64,000 nt of DNA from Sphingomonas sp. IC-56. Its GTDB lineage: Bacteria > Pseudomonadota > Alphaproteobacteria > Sphingomonadales > Sphingomonadaceae. The notes beneath the pieces were generated by a model, which saw nothing but the letters and a program-made list of their open reading frames with translations, was not told the origin of the DNA and made no database searches. Below are positions 17,055 to 25,480 of this stretch, piece by piece; position 1 is the first letter of the stretch, and each line of letters opens with the position of its first letter. The position numbers and the translations under genes were made by a program. Location of the stretch: the NCBI RefSeq assembly GCF_021043375.1, contig NZ_JAJNDV010000005.1, positions 1 to 64,000 of the forward strand, read 5' to 3'.

Positions 17055-18296
17055 ATGCGGATCCTGCACATCCTGGACCACGGCCTGCCGCTGCACAGCG
17101 GCTATACCTTCCGCACCCGCGCGATTCTGAAGGCGCAGATCGCCCGCGGCTGGGACGTGGCGGCGGTGACTGGCCCGCGCCACGGCCAAAGTCCTGCTGC
17201 TGAGGAGCTGGTCGACGGCCTGCGCTTCTTCCGCACCGAACCACCCAAGCCCGCACCCGCGCCGCTCGGCGAGTGGCGCGAGGTCGGCGCCTTCGCTCGC
17301 CGCATCCGGGCTGTGGCGAAGGCGTTCCGCCCGGACGTGCTCCACGCCCATTCCCCCGTGCTCGACGCCATCGCCGGCCAGCGCGCCGCGCGCCGCCTTG
17401 GCCTCCCGTTCGTCTATGAAATCCGCGCCTTCTGGGAGGACGCTGCTGTCGGCAACGGCACAGGGCGTGAGGGCAGTTGGCGCTACCGCGTGACCCGCGC
17501 GCTCGAAACCCGCGCGGTAAAGCAGGCCGATGCCGTCGCGGTGATCTGCGAGGGGCTCCGCCAGGATCTGGTCGACCGCGGCATCGAGTCGGAGAAGATC
17601 TTCGTGTCGCCCAACGGCGTCGATCTCGACCTGTTCGGCGATCCGCTTCTCCTGGATCAGGCGCTCGCCGCACAACTCGGCACCGCCGGTAGCGAGACGA
17701 TCGGCTTCATCGGCAGCTTCTACGACTATGAAGGGCTCGACATATTGATCGACGCCATGCCCGCTTTGGTCGCGGCGCGCCCGGCGATGCAGCTGGTGCT
17801 GGTCGGCGGCGGCCCTGCCGAGGCCGCGCTGCGCGCCCGCGCCACCGCGTCGCCCGCGGCCGACCGCATCCAGTTCGTGGGCCGGGTACCCCATGACCAG
17901 GTTGAGCGTTACTACAGCCTCATTGATGTCCTGGTGTACCCGCGGAAGCAGATGCGCTTGACCGAACTGGTCACTCCCTTGAAGCCCCTTGAGGCCATGG
18001 CGCAGAAGCGGCTGGTTGCCGCGTCGAACGTCGGCGGCCACCGTGAGCTTATCCGCGACGGCGACACCGGCACCTTGTTCGCGCCCGACGATCCGCAGGC
18101 GCTGGCTGCCTCGGTGGCAACCCTGTTCGCCCAGCGCGAGGGGTGGGACGCCCGCCGCGCCCGGGCTCGCGCCTTTGTGGAGGCGGAGCGCAACTGGGCC
18201 GACAATGTCGAGCGGTATGATTCTGTTTACCATAGTCTGGCACAACCACGACTCATGAGAGACTCGCGGTCGCGCACGGCTCCGGTGAACGCATGA
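17055..18296 (+). CDS. Exosortase A-associated family 4 glycosyltransferase
   Basis: A 413-residue GT-B retaining glycosyltransferase of the exosortase-A-associated group (TIGR04063). The characteristic start is MRILHILDHGLPLHSGYTFR. The acceptor domain has VLHAHSPVLDAIAGQRAAR and PFVYEIRAFWEDAA. The donor domain starts near residue 215 (ETIGFIGSFYDYEGLDILI), with FVGRVPHDQV and PLKPLEAMAQKRLVAASNVG carrying the catalytic Glu region. It builds an exported polysaccharide at the inner face of the membrane. It is divergent from the ligase/acyltransferase run and overlaps the following gene by 4 nt (ATGA). Confidence 0.9.
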   Translation: MRILHILDHGLPLHSGYTFRTRAILKAQIARGWDVAAVTGPRHGQSPAAEELVDGLRFFRTEPPKPAPAPLGEWREVGAFARRIRAVAKAFRPDVLHAHSPVLDAIAGQRAARRLGLPFVYEIRAFWEDAAVGNGTGREGSWRYRVTRALETRAVKQADAVAVICEGLRQDLVDRGIESEKIFVSPNGVDLDLFGDPLLLDQALAAQLGTAGSETIGFIGSFYDYEGLDILIDAMPALVAARPAMQLVLVGGGPAEAALRARATASPAADRIQFVGRVPHDQVERYYSLIDVLVYPRKQMRLTELVTPLKPLEAMAQKRLVAASNVGGHRELIRDGDTGTLFAPDDPQALAASVATLFAQREGWDARRARARAFVEAERNWADNVERYDSVYHSLAQPRLMRDSRSRTAPVNA

Positions 18297-19246
18297 AGGC
18301 ACCCATCGCCTTGCTGGGCGCTGGAATCGTCGGCGCGCTCGCCGCGCTGAGCGCGCTGGTGCTGCCCACAGCCACGCTTGAGTCGCTGGTGATGGGCAGC
18401 GGCCTGCCGGCGATCATCGCCGCCGCGGAGCCACCGCTCGGCTTCACCGCCCGCTTCTGCCTGGCACTCGGTGCCGGCGGTTTCTTCGGCATCATGGCCG
18501 GGCTCACCCTGTTCGTGCTGGTCGGCACCAAGACCGTCGATCTCCAGACCGCCAAGCCCCGGCCGCAGCCCGATGCCGGTCGCGCGCCGGTGCTGCGCCG
18601 TGCCGACGCGCATCCCGACGCGCCGCCACGCCCGCCGCTGATGGCCGCGCGCGACCTGGGCACGCCCTTCCTCGAAGTCGGCGCGCCCCCGGCCGCGAAG
18701 CCGCTTCCGCTCACGCCGCTGAGACCCGTCGAGGCCGCCGTAGAGCGCCCGCTCAAGGCCGAAGCACCTATCGAAGCCGCACCGCTGCCGCTCAAGCCGG
18801 TCGTGGTCGAGACCAAGCCCGAGCCCATCGAACAGCCGCTTCCGGCCGATCTCGATCAGCCACTCGCCGCCTTCGATCCGCAGGCCGTGCCCGATGTGCC
18901 GCTGCCCCCGCCAATCCTTCCGCCGCTCAAGCCCAAAGCCGAGGCTGCACCCGCGCCCGCCGAGCCGAAGCCCGCACCAGTGGAGCGCTTCGAAACCTTC
19001 GCGCTACCCCCACGGGCATCCGCGCCAGCTTATCCCTTTGCCACCAGGCCGCGCAGCGACGAAGCACTCGCTCGCCCGGAAACCGAAGCCTCCGTCCACG
19101 CCCTGCTCGAGCGGCTCGAGCGCGGCGTCATTCGTCGTGGCGCTCCCGCTGCCATTCCCAAGCCCGAACCGCGTCTCTCCCGCGGCGAGGACCGCGGCCT
19201 GGAAGACACGCTCGCCAGCCTGCGCAGCATGGCTCGTCGCGCCTGA
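18293..19246 (+). CDS. Proline-rich membrane-anchored protein of unknown function
   Basis: A 317-residue protein. Two hydrophobic segments (about residues 5-25 and 52-80) place a long C-terminal tail on one side of the membrane. Residues 85-250 are a Pro/Ala-rich, probably disordered linker with repeated PLKP/PLP motifs. The last 60 residues regain helix-forming character (VHALLERLERGVIRR and LEDTLASLRSMA). The ATGA overlap with the glycosyltransferase argues for co-expression and a role near the glycan machinery, perhaps as a scaffold. I do not recognise a family. Confidence 0.7.
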   Translation: MKAPIALLGAGIVGALAALSALVLPTATLESLVMGSGLPAIIAAAEPPLGFTARFCLALGAGGFFGIMAGLTLFVLVGTKTVDLQTAKPRPQPDAGRAPVLRRADAHPDAPPRPPLMAARDLGTPFLEVGAPPAAKPLPLTPLRPVEAAVERPLKAEAPIEAAPLPLKPVVVETKPEPIEQPLPADLDQPLAAFDPQAVPDVPLPPPILPPLKPKAEAAPAPAEPKPAPVERFETFALPPRASAPAYPFATRPRSDEALARPETEASVHALLERLERGVIRRGAPAAIPKPEPRLSRGEDRGLEDTLASLRSMARRA

Positions 19247-19284
19247 GAGGCGCGAAAGCCTAAGCTCCCGCGCGCGCTCAAAGC

Positions 19285-19539
19285 TTACCAGTTCCGCCAG
19301 CGGCGATCCCAGTTCTGATACCGACCCGACTGGCGCGCCCGCTGCAGTTCGCGGCGGCATTCGCGCAGCTCGCGATTATATTCGCGGCGGCTGTCGGCGC
19401 GGCGCAGTTCACGGCGGCACTCGCGCTGTTCCTGGCGCACTTCACGGTTGCGGTAGCGCTGGTCGTCCACATTGGCAGTGGCGCTGGTCATCGGCACCGC
19501 AACGGCCAGCAGGCCGAACGTCATCAAGAGCTTGCGCAT
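19285..19539 (-). CDS. Small secreted Arg/Glu-rich protein with repeated RECRREL motif
   Basis: An 84-residue protein with a signal peptide (residues 1-22, MRKLLMTFGLLAVAVPM then SATA) and a highly charged mature part. RECRREL occurs twice, each with one cysteine, in a predicted amphipathic helix of Arg, Glu and Tyr. The end, WDRRWRNW, is aromatic. Probably a periplasmic helical protein, with disulfide formation between the two cysteines possible. Function unknown. GGAG precedes ATG 19539 at normal spacing. Confidence 0.68.
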   Translation of the reverse strand: MRKLLMTFGLLAVAVPMTSATANVDDQRYRNREVRQEQRECRRELRRADSRREYNRELRECRRELQRARQSGRYQNWDRRWRNW

Positions 19540-19663
19540 AGACTACTCCAAACGGGGGGCCGACGCGGGCATCGCGCTGGCTCGACTGCGTAACGTGCGC
19601 ACCCGTGGCGGGTTGCCGCCGCCGCCACGTTTCGCCGCGCCATCGGCCCCTGTCGCCGGGCAC

Positions 19664-19978
19664 TCAGCGTTCCTCGACGCTCAGCGCCTCCAGCATCACC
19701 TCGAGCCACGCGCCCTCGCGCGCCACGCCGGTCACCGCCAGGTCCGCCACGATGTGCCCGCGCAAGGCGAACTCCGCCTCGCCCAATCCTGCCAGCCAGG
19801 CGTCGAGAAGCGGGGAGGGGCTAGCCCGCAACGCGATGCTATGCCGCGCTCCCACAAAGGTCGCGCTCGCCCAGCGCGTCCAGTCGGCACTCACCAGCAC
19901 CACCGGACATCCCGCAGCCTGCGCGGAGGCCAGCAGCGCCCGGCCCAGCAGCGTCGCCGCATCGGGTCCGCGGCTCAT
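19664..19978 (-). CDS. Hypothetical protein downstream of the mini-HTH gene
   Basis: A 104-residue protein with no recognised family. The sequence is alpha/beta in look (TLLGRALLASAQAAGCPVVL, then HSIALRASPSPLLDAWLAGL). The ATG at 19978 overlaps the stop of the 60-aa HTH gene as ATGA, so the two form an operon facing the S24 repressor. The final stretch (EGAWLEVMLEALSVEER) is acidic. The longer frame to 20161 only reads through the HTH gene in another frame. Confidence 0.65.
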   Translation of the reverse strand: MSRGPDAATLLGRALLASAQAAGCPVVLVSADWTRWASATFVGARHSIALRASPSPLLDAWLAGLGEAEFALRGHIVADLAVTGVAREGAWLEVMLEALSVEER

Positions 19979-20157
19979 CGCCCCAACCCCTGGGCGGCGA
20001 TGAACGCCTCGATCCGCGCCACAGTCGCCGGGCGCGGTTCGCGACCATTGCGCAGGTCGTGCACCAGCCGTGGATCGCCCACCGCCCGCCTGCCGAAAAC
20101 GCTCGGGGGCATGGCGGTGCGCTTCAGAAACTTCTCGATCTCGCGCTGTATCGGCAT
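19975..20157 (-). CDS. Small helix-turn-helix-like protein, 60 aa
   Basis: A 60-residue basic protein. The middle (PPSVFGRRAVGDPRLVHDL then RNGREPRPATVARIEAFI) follows the spacing of a lambda-repressor-like helix-turn-helix, with FGR and RPATVARIE as the conserved flanks. It probably binds DNA, or acts as a small antirepressor. GGAG lies 8 nt before ATG 20157. It shares a 92-bp divergent region containing a perfect palindrome with the S24 repressor. Confidence 0.7.
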   Translation of the reverse strand: MPIQREIEKFLKRTAMPPSVFGRRAVGDPRLVHDLRNGREPRPATVARIEAFIAAQGLGR

Positions 20158-20173
20158 CCACTTGCTCCCTCCC

Positions 20174-20245
20174 GAGTCGCTGAATATGATCCCGTTTTGT
20201 TCTTCAAATCCTACTTGTCTAGGAAATTTCCTATTGTACAGAGTC
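20174..20245. promoter_or_regulatory. Divergent promoter region with 14-bp perfect palindrome
   Basis: TAGGAAATTTCCTA at 20220-20233 is perfectly palindromic and sits between a possible -35 (TTGTCT, 20215-20220) and -10 (TACAGA, 20237-20242; 16-bp spacer) for the S24 gene. Facing the other way, TTGAAG and TATTCA can be read as a weak promoter for the HTH operon. The palindrome is the obvious candidate operator for the S24 repressor. The region is AT-rich compared with its surroundings. Confidence 0.5.
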
Positions 20246-20249
20246 CATC

Positions 20250-20876
20250 ATGGATGAAGCCGATCAGCGTGCCGCGCTCGAAGCGCTGATGGCGGAGCAG
20301 GGCATCGGCTTTGCCGAGCTGTCGCGCGTGATCGGGCGCAACCCGGCCTATCTTCAGCAATATGTCCGCCGCGGCTCCCCGCGCACGCTGGCAGAGGGCG
20401 ACCGCCAGCGCCTCGCCGCGTTCTTCGGCGTCCCCGATGCGCAACTCGGCGGGCCGCCGGCATCCGGGCTGGTCGAGATTGCGCGGCTCGATGTCGGCGC
20501 GTCGGCAGGGCCTGGCCGGCTCACTGATGCCGAGGCGGCACGCCGTCCGGGCGAACTCTCCCCCGCGCTGCTGCGCCAGTTGGGGGTGCGCCCGGAGGCT
20601 GCATCGATGATCCGCGTCGAAGGCGATTCGATGGAACCGCTGCTGTTTGACGGTGACGAGATCCTGGTCGACCGAGACCGAGCGCAGCTACGCGGCCGCG
20701 GCGGCATCTTCGTGATCCGCATCGAGGGGGCGTTGATGGTGAAGCGGCTGCGCCCTGTTCTGGGCGGCGGCCTGGACGTGGTCAGCGAAAATCCGGCCTA
20801 TCCGCCACGCCACTGCAAAGGACACGAAGTGGAAGTCATCGGCCGCGTCGCTTGGATGAGCCGCTCGCTGGTGTAG
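20250..20876 (+). CDS. LexA/CI-like repressor with S24 self-cleavage domain
   Basis: A 208-residue regulator. The N-terminal 60 residues carry a helix-turn-helix (FAELSRVIGRNPAYLQQYVR). Residues 100-205 form an S24 peptidase domain with the nucleophile S127 (EGDSMEPLL) and general base K165 (ALMVKRL), so RecA-stimulated autocleavage is plausible. An Ala/Gly pair near A84-G87 could be the cleavage site. It is divergent from the mini-HTH operon across a palindrome. It resembles phage-type repressors but no phage genes surround it, so it is a free-standing stress-responsive regulator. Confidence 0.88.
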   Translation: MDEADQRAALEALMAEQGIGFAELSRVIGRNPAYLQQYVRRGSPRTLAEGDRQRLAAFFGVPDAQLGGPPASGLVEIARLDVGASAGPGRLTDAEAARRPGELSPALLRQLGVRPEAASMIRVEGDSMEPLLFDGDEILVDRDRAQLRGRGGIFVIRIEGALMVKRLRPVLGGGLDVVSENPAYPPRHCKGHEVEVIGRVAWMSRSLV

Positions 20877-20974
20877 CTCTCCACCTGCGGGCTGGCACAC
20901 CCCGCATGATCTATGTAGGCAAGCCGCGCCATGCATGCGGTTGGGACCGACATGCGGGTACAAGAGGGGACGAC

Positions 20975-21916
20975 ATGAAATTGCGTGTGATGCTGTGTAC
21001 CGCCCTATCGGCGGGGTTGTTGCTGGGTGCCACTCCGGCGCAGGCGCAGTTCGGCGGACTGGGTAAGCTCGCCCGCAAGGCCGGCATCAGCCTGCCCAAG
21101 CTGCAAAAGGACCCGATCACCACCAGCCTGCCTGATGCGCAGTGGGGGGATCCCACTCGCGACGGCTTCGTGCCGCGCGAGCCCAAGCGTTCGCTCTCGA
21201 CACTCCAGCGCACGCCCACCGGCGCCTTCATCCTCCAGCCGGGCTATTTCGCCTTTCACGCGCAGAGCTATTGTCTCCAGGCCGGCACCTATGGTCCTGG
21301 CGGTGGCGACGGCTATCTCTACGCGCCGCCGCTCGGGGCAGCGCGGGAAGTGGTGATGGCGATCGTGCGCAATTCGGTCGCGCATCCCGACATCGACCAG
21401 CACGATATCCAGGCACTGCTATGGGCGATCCTGGCGCGCGCCAGGTTCGAGAACCTGTCGAACGAGCTCAAGATGGTCGCCGCCCAGCTGCTCACCCCAC
21501 GCCAGCTCGCCGGCCTCAACCGCAGCGCGCTTGACCTGCTCGGCGATCCGATGATCGCCAACAACCTGCCGCGCGAAGTCCGCCAGGTCATGGAGGCCGA
21601 GGCCGATCTTCGCCGCATGCTGACGACGCCGGGCACCAGCTTCGCCGAGCTGGAGCGCGTCGCGGTGCTGGCGGGCTTGGCACCGCAAGGCCCCGGCAGC
21701 ATGGGCGTGCCGAACGGCCGCTGGAGCCACCATCCCGACGGCTATTACGTCCGCTATCTCCCCCACGGCTACACCAACACTACAGTGGAAATCTGGGTGC
21801 CGCAGGACGGCGACGGCGCAGGCGTCGAGTTCGACCCGGCAACCCACATCGCAGTCCCGGGCAACACCGCGCGCCAGCGCCTCCTCCAGTCCGGCCGCCC
21901 CTACGCGAGCCGCTAG
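20975..21916 (+). CDS. Exported protein of unknown function
   Basis: A 313-residue protein with a clear signal peptide: MKLRVMLCTALSAGLLLGA, cleaved after AQA near residue 24. The mature part has no recognised domain. Notable features are a cluster around FAFHAQSYCLQAGTYGPGGG (residues 97-115), a helical stretch rich in Leu (ILARARFENLSNELKMVAAQ), and NGRWSHHPDGYYVRYLPHGY near the C-terminus. AGAGGGGA lies 6 nt before ATG 20975. Monocistronic; followed by a dispersed inverted repeat. Confidence 0.75.
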   Translation: MKLRVMLCTALSAGLLLGATPAQAQFGGLGKLARKAGISLPKLQKDPITTSLPDAQWGDPTRDGFVPREPKRSLSTLQRTPTGAFILQPGYFAFHAQSYCLQAGTYGPGGGDGYLYAPPLGAAREVVMAIVRNSVAHPDIDQHDIQALLWAILARARFENLSNELKMVAAQLLTPRQLAGLNRSALDLLGDPMIANNLPREVRQVMEAEADLRRMLTTPGTSFAELERVAVLAGLAPQGPGSMGVPNGRWSHHPDGYYVRYLPHGYTNTTVEIWVPQDGDGAGVEFDPATHIAVPGNTARQRLLQSGRPYASR

Positions 21917-21920
21917 CCTC

Positions 21921-22005
21921 CTCCGTCATCCCGGCCTCGAGCCGGGATCCCGCTTCTTCTATTCGCGAGAGGGAGCGGGACCCCGACTCAACGCCGGCGA
22001 CGAAA
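21921..22005. repeat. Second copy of the long inverted-repeat family
   Basis: Matches the unit at 5623-5709: GTCATCCCGGCC, CGAGCCGGGATCCCGCTTCT, then AGCGGGACCCCGACTCAACG. The right arm is more degenerate than in the first copy. It again lies between convergent genes (the exported protein and the 58-aa membrane protein). I see no gene between 21917 and 22082. Confidence 0.7.
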
Positions 22006-22082
22006 TCGAAAATTCTAAGTCTGAGCTTCTCAGTTCCCGGGCCTCCGCGGGGAACTAGCCGGTCGAAGCGCCCACCGTCAGC

Positions 22083-22259
22083 TTAACGCATCCGGTCCCG
22101 CAGCCACACCGCGATCGCAATCGCCAGTCCCACGCCCAGCCCGATCACGAACCCCAGCGATGCCTGGCCCTGCATAGCGCCGATTGCCACACCGACCAGG
22201 ATCGCCAGCGACAGGAAGCAGCCGCCGGCCACCGGCGTTTTCGATTGAGGATCAGCCAT
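22083..22259 (-). CDS. Small membrane protein, 58 aa
   Basis: A 58-residue protein with two transmembrane segments: about residues 14-30 (CFLSLAILVGVAIGAMQ) and 34-52 (LGFVIGLGVGLAIAIAVW), joined by a short loop, with a basic C-terminus (LRDRMR). Function unknown. ATG 22259 is preferred; the upstream in-frame extension is not protein-like. Confidence 0.6.
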   Translation of the reverse strand: MADPQSKTPVAGGCFLSLAILVGVAIGAMQGQASLGFVIGLGVGLAIAIAVWLRDRMR

Positions 22260-22408
22260 GCACCGGCTGTATCGAAGCCGCACCGCGCGCGCCACTCCCC
22301 TCGACATGGTTAGCGGCCGTTCACCGCACCTGTCGGCGGAAGCTTCAGTTCTGTGTGGCAAAGCCGCTGCCGCCGGTCCTTGCGCGACCGGCCCGTGCCG
22401 GAGTGATC

Positions 22409-22621
22409 ATGGAATATCTGCCTTATCTCGGTGACGCGCGCGAAGTCGCGGACGCGAGCGAACTGATCCGCGCCTTTGGCGAGCATGCCGGCTCGGAAGC
22501 CGCCGCCCGCGCCGACCGCAGCCGGGATGTCGGCAACCACATCCATTTCTGCCGCTGGCGCCAGATCGAGCGGCTGGTGGTGTTGATGTCGATCCCGCGC
22601 GCTATCGGCACCGTGCACTGA
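22409..22621 (+). CDS. Hypothetical protein, 70 aa
   Basis: A 70-residue soluble protein. The first half is acidic and helical (LGDAREVADASELIRAFGEH) and the second half has NHIHFCRWRQIERLV, with two histidines and a cysteine that might bind metal. Codon use matches the neighbours. It stands between a divergent small membrane protein and the permease gene. The start may be GTG 22403 or ATG 22409. No family recognised. Confidence 0.55.
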   Translation: MEYLPYLGDAREVADASELIRAFGEHAGSEAAARADRSRDVGNHIHFCRWRQIERLVVLMSIPRAIGTVH

Positions 22622-22718
22622 GCCGCACCCGCTAAATCTTTTTTCTGGGCAAGGGCGGGGCGGACCCCGCAAACCTTCCGCGAGTTCAGGTGGTTACCTG
22701 AATCCTTGCCGAGGCGGA

Positions 22719-24488
22719 ATGACCACACCCCAGATACTTTCGGCCTGCGTGCTCGCGGGCATGATGCTGCTCTTCATCTGGGGACGGTTCCGCTACGATC
22801 TGGTCGCGGTGATGGCGCTGCTCGCCGCGCTCGCGGTCGGCATCGTCAAGCCAAAGGACGCGTTCACCGGCTTTTCTGACGACATTGTCATCATCGTCGG
22901 CTCCGCGCTGGTGCTTTCGGGCGCGGTGCAGCGCTCGGGCGTGATCGAAAGCGCGATGCTGCTCCTGCAAAAGCGCGTGAAGCGTGTCCGCTCGCAATTG
23001 CTGCTGCTGACCGCCAGCGTCGGCTTCGCGTCGGCGCTCGTCAAGAATATCGGTGCGCTGGCGATGATGATGCCGGTCGCGTTCCAGATGGCCAAGCGCT
23101 CCAAGGCGACGCCGGCCGTGTTCCTGATGCCGATGTCGTTCGCGTCGCTGCTCGGCGGGCTCATCACGCTGATCGGCACCTCGCCCAACATCATCGTCAG
23201 CCGCGTGCGCGAGGAAATGACCGGCCAGCCCTTCGGCATGTTCGATTATGCGCCCGTCGGCTTGGTGCTGACGGTCGTGGGACTCATCTTCCTGCGCTTC
23301 GCCTATCGCCTGATGCCGCGCGACCGCCGCGGCGCCGTGACGCTGGGCGAAGCGATCGACATCAAGGATTACGTCACCGAAGCCGAGATCCCTGCAGGCT
23401 CCCCCGCGGTGGACGAAACCGTCGCCCAGTTCCGCGAACGCCACGACCATGAAGTCACCATCCGCAGCATTATGCGCGCGGGCCTCCGCTCGGCGCCATT
23501 CCCCGACGCGACGCTACAGCCCGAGGATCTGCTGATCCTCGCCGGCCCGCCCGAAAGCCTGGAGCGCGTGATCGCCGCCGATGGCCTGGAACTGGAGGGG
23601 CATGATCGCCAGACCTCCGAGAAGTCGAACGACGATGTCGGCGTGATCGAGGCAGTGATCGGCTCGGACTCGGCGCTGGTCGGCTTCACCGCTGGACGCC
23701 TAGGGCTGCACGAGCGTTTCGGGGTCAATCTGATCGCGGTGTCGCGGCGCGGCAAGCGGCTGGCCAAGCGCCTGGGCGAGATTGAACTGTGCCCCGGCGA
23801 CGTGATCGTGCTTCAGGGCCCGCTCGAACTGCTGATGGAGCGGCTGCGTGACCTTGGTTGCCTGCCGCTTGCCGAACGCAGCCTGCGCCTGGGCAGCGCG
23901 CGCAAGGGCCTGTTGCCGCTCGCCATCCTTGGCGTCGCGATGCTGGCGACCGCGACCGGCTATGTCCCCGTTGCAGTGGCCTTCTTCGCGGCGGCGGCGC
24001 TCACCATCCTGCTGGGCGCGCTACCGCTGCGCGAGGCCTATGACCATATCGAATGGCCGATCCTGGTGATGCTCGGCGCGCTGATCCCCGTCAGCGACAC
24101 GCTGCGCACCACCGGCGCCACCGATCTGATCGGCGACGGGCTGTCGCATCTCGCCGCCACGCTGCCGCCCTGGGGCGCGGTGGCGCTGATCCTGGCGGCC
24201 GCGATGGCGGTCACCCCGTTCCTCAACAATGCCGCGACCGTGCTGGTGATGGCGCCGATCGCCGCCACCTTTGCCGGTGCCCTCGGCTATCGGCCCGAAG
24301 CGTTCCTGATGGCCACCGCAGTGGGGGCAGGGTGCGACTTCCTCACCCCCATCGGGCATCAGTGCAACACGCTGGTAATGGGGCCGGGCGGCTATCGCTT
24401 TGGCGATTATGCCCGGCTCGGCGCGCCCTTGTCACTGTTGGTGCTGGTGATCGCCACCCCGCTCATCCTATGGGTCTGGCCGGTGTAA
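22719..24488 (+). CDS. SLC13-type permease with two TrkA-C domains
   Basis: A 589-residue transporter of the SLC13/divalent anion:Na symporter superfamily. Residues 5-190 hold the first membrane domain with FTGFSDDIVIIVGSALVLSG and the hairpin motif LITLIGTSPNIIVS. Two RCK_C/TrkA-C regulatory domains follow (about 205-290 and 300-375; ILAGPPESLERV and DVIVLQGPLELLMER). The second membrane domain (390-589) ends with the paired hairpin region LNNAATVLVMAPIA and FLTPIGHQCNTLVMGPGGYR. The substrate is an anion such as dicarboxylate, sulfate or phosphate. GAGGCGG precedes the ATG. Confidence 0.92.
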   Translation: MTTPQILSACVLAGMMLLFIWGRFRYDLVAVMALLAALAVGIVKPKDAFTGFSDDIVIIVGSALVLSGAVQRSGVIESAMLLLQKRVKRVRSQLLLLTASVGFASALVKNIGALAMMMPVAFQMAKRSKATPAVFLMPMSFASLLGGLITLIGTSPNIIVSRVREEMTGQPFGMFDYAPVGLVLTVVGLIFLRFAYRLMPRDRRGAVTLGEAIDIKDYVTEAEIPAGSPAVDETVAQFRERHDHEVTIRSIMRAGLRSAPFPDATLQPEDLLILAGPPESLERVIAADGLELEGHDRQTSEKSNDDVGVIEAVIGSDSALVGFTAGRLGLHERFGVNLIAVSRRGKRLAKRLGEIELCPGDVIVLQGPLELLMERLRDLGCLPLAERSLRLGSARKGLLPLAILGVAMLATATGYVPVAVAFFAAAALTILLGALPLREAYDHIEWPILVMLGALIPVSDTLRTTGATDLIGDGLSHLAATLPPWGAVALILAAAMAVTPFLNNAATVLVMAPIAATFAGALGYRPEAFLMATAVGAGCDFLTPIGHQCNTLVMGPGGYRFGDYARLGAPLSLLVLVIATPLILWVWPV

Positions 24489-24504
24489 GGCAGGGAGACG
24501 CGGC

Positions 24505-25476
24505 ATGGCACGAATGGCTCGGATCGAACGGACCGGCGGCCCGGAAGTCATTGGTTGGGCCGATGTCGACTTGCCCGATCCTGGCCCCGGTGAGGTCCGG
24601 ATGCGCAACACCGCAATCGGCCTCAACTTCATCGACACCTATCACCGCTCCGGCCTTTACAAGGTCGCGCTGCCCAGCGGCCTGGGCGTCGAGGCCGCGG
24701 GCGTTGTCGAGGCAGTAGGCGAGGGGGTCGACCGGTTCGCCGCAGGCGACCGCGTGGCGCTCTTCGGCCCGATCGGCGCCTATGCCACTGCCCGCAACGT
24801 CCCCGCCGCCAGCCTGTTCAAGCTGCCCGATGGCGTGGAAGAAAGCACCGCCGCCGCCACGCTGCTCAAGGGCTGCACCGCTGAGTTCATGGTGGAGCGC
24901 GTAGCCAGGGTACAGCCCGGTGCCACTGTCCTGGTTCACGCGGCAGCGGGCGGGGTGGGGCAGCTTCTGATCCAATGGCTCAAGGCAATTGGTGTTACCG
25001 TGATCGGCACTGTTGGCCGCGCTGAAAAGGTGGCGGTGGCGCAAGCCGCGGGCGCCGATCATATCCTTCTTTCGGGCGAGGACGACATCGCCGCCCGCGT
25101 CCGCGAGATCACCGGCGGTGAAGGCGTGCCCGTGGTGTTCGACGGCGTCGGCGCCGCAACCTGGGAAGCCTCGCTCAAATCGTGCGCCCGCCGCGGGCTG
25201 GTGGTCAGCTATGGCAACGCCAGCGGCCCGGTAGAGGGGGTCAAGCTCGCCACCCTCAACGATCATGGCTCGCTGTTCGTCACCCGCCCCAAGCTCTTCG
25301 ACTATTACGTCACGCCCCAGGAGCGCGCCGCGGGCGCCGCCCGCCTGTTCGATCTGCTCGCCTCGGGCAAGCTACGGCCCGAAATCGGCCGGCGCTTCGC
25401 TCTGGAAGACGCAGCGCAAGCCCATCGCGCGCTAGAGGCGGGCGACACGACGGGCTCGACTTTGCTTATTCCATGA
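24505..25476 (+). CDS. NADPH:quinone oxidoreductase (zinc-independent MDR)
   Basis: A 323-residue medium-chain reductase of the quinone oxidoreductase group. The N-terminal GroES-like domain has RNTAIGLNFIDTYHRSGLY, typical of quinone reductase rather than zinc alcohol dehydrogenase. The Rossmann domain begins ATVLVHAAAGGVGQLLIQW, the NADPH-binding motif. Later VVFDGVGAATWEASL and YYVTPQERAA agree with the family. The reaction is one-electron reduction of quinones with NADPH. It begins 16 nt after the permease stop, with GGGAG ahead, and may be co-transcribed with it. Confidence 0.92.
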   Translation: MARMARIERTGGPEVIGWADVDLPDPGPGEVRMRNTAIGLNFIDTYHRSGLYKVALPSGLGVEAAGVVEAVGEGVDRFAAGDRVALFGPIGAYATARNVPAASLFKLPDGVEESTAAATLLKGCTAEFMVERVARVQPGATVLVHAAAGGVGQLLIQWLKAIGVTVIGTVGRAEKVAVAQAAGADHILLSGEDDIAARVREITGGEGVPVVFDGVGAATWEASLKSCARRGLVVSYGNASGPVEGVKLATLNDHGSLFVTRPKLFDYYVTPQERAAGAARLFDLLASGKLRPEIGRRFALEDAAQAHRALEAGDTTGSTLLIP

Positions 25477-25480
25477 GGAC

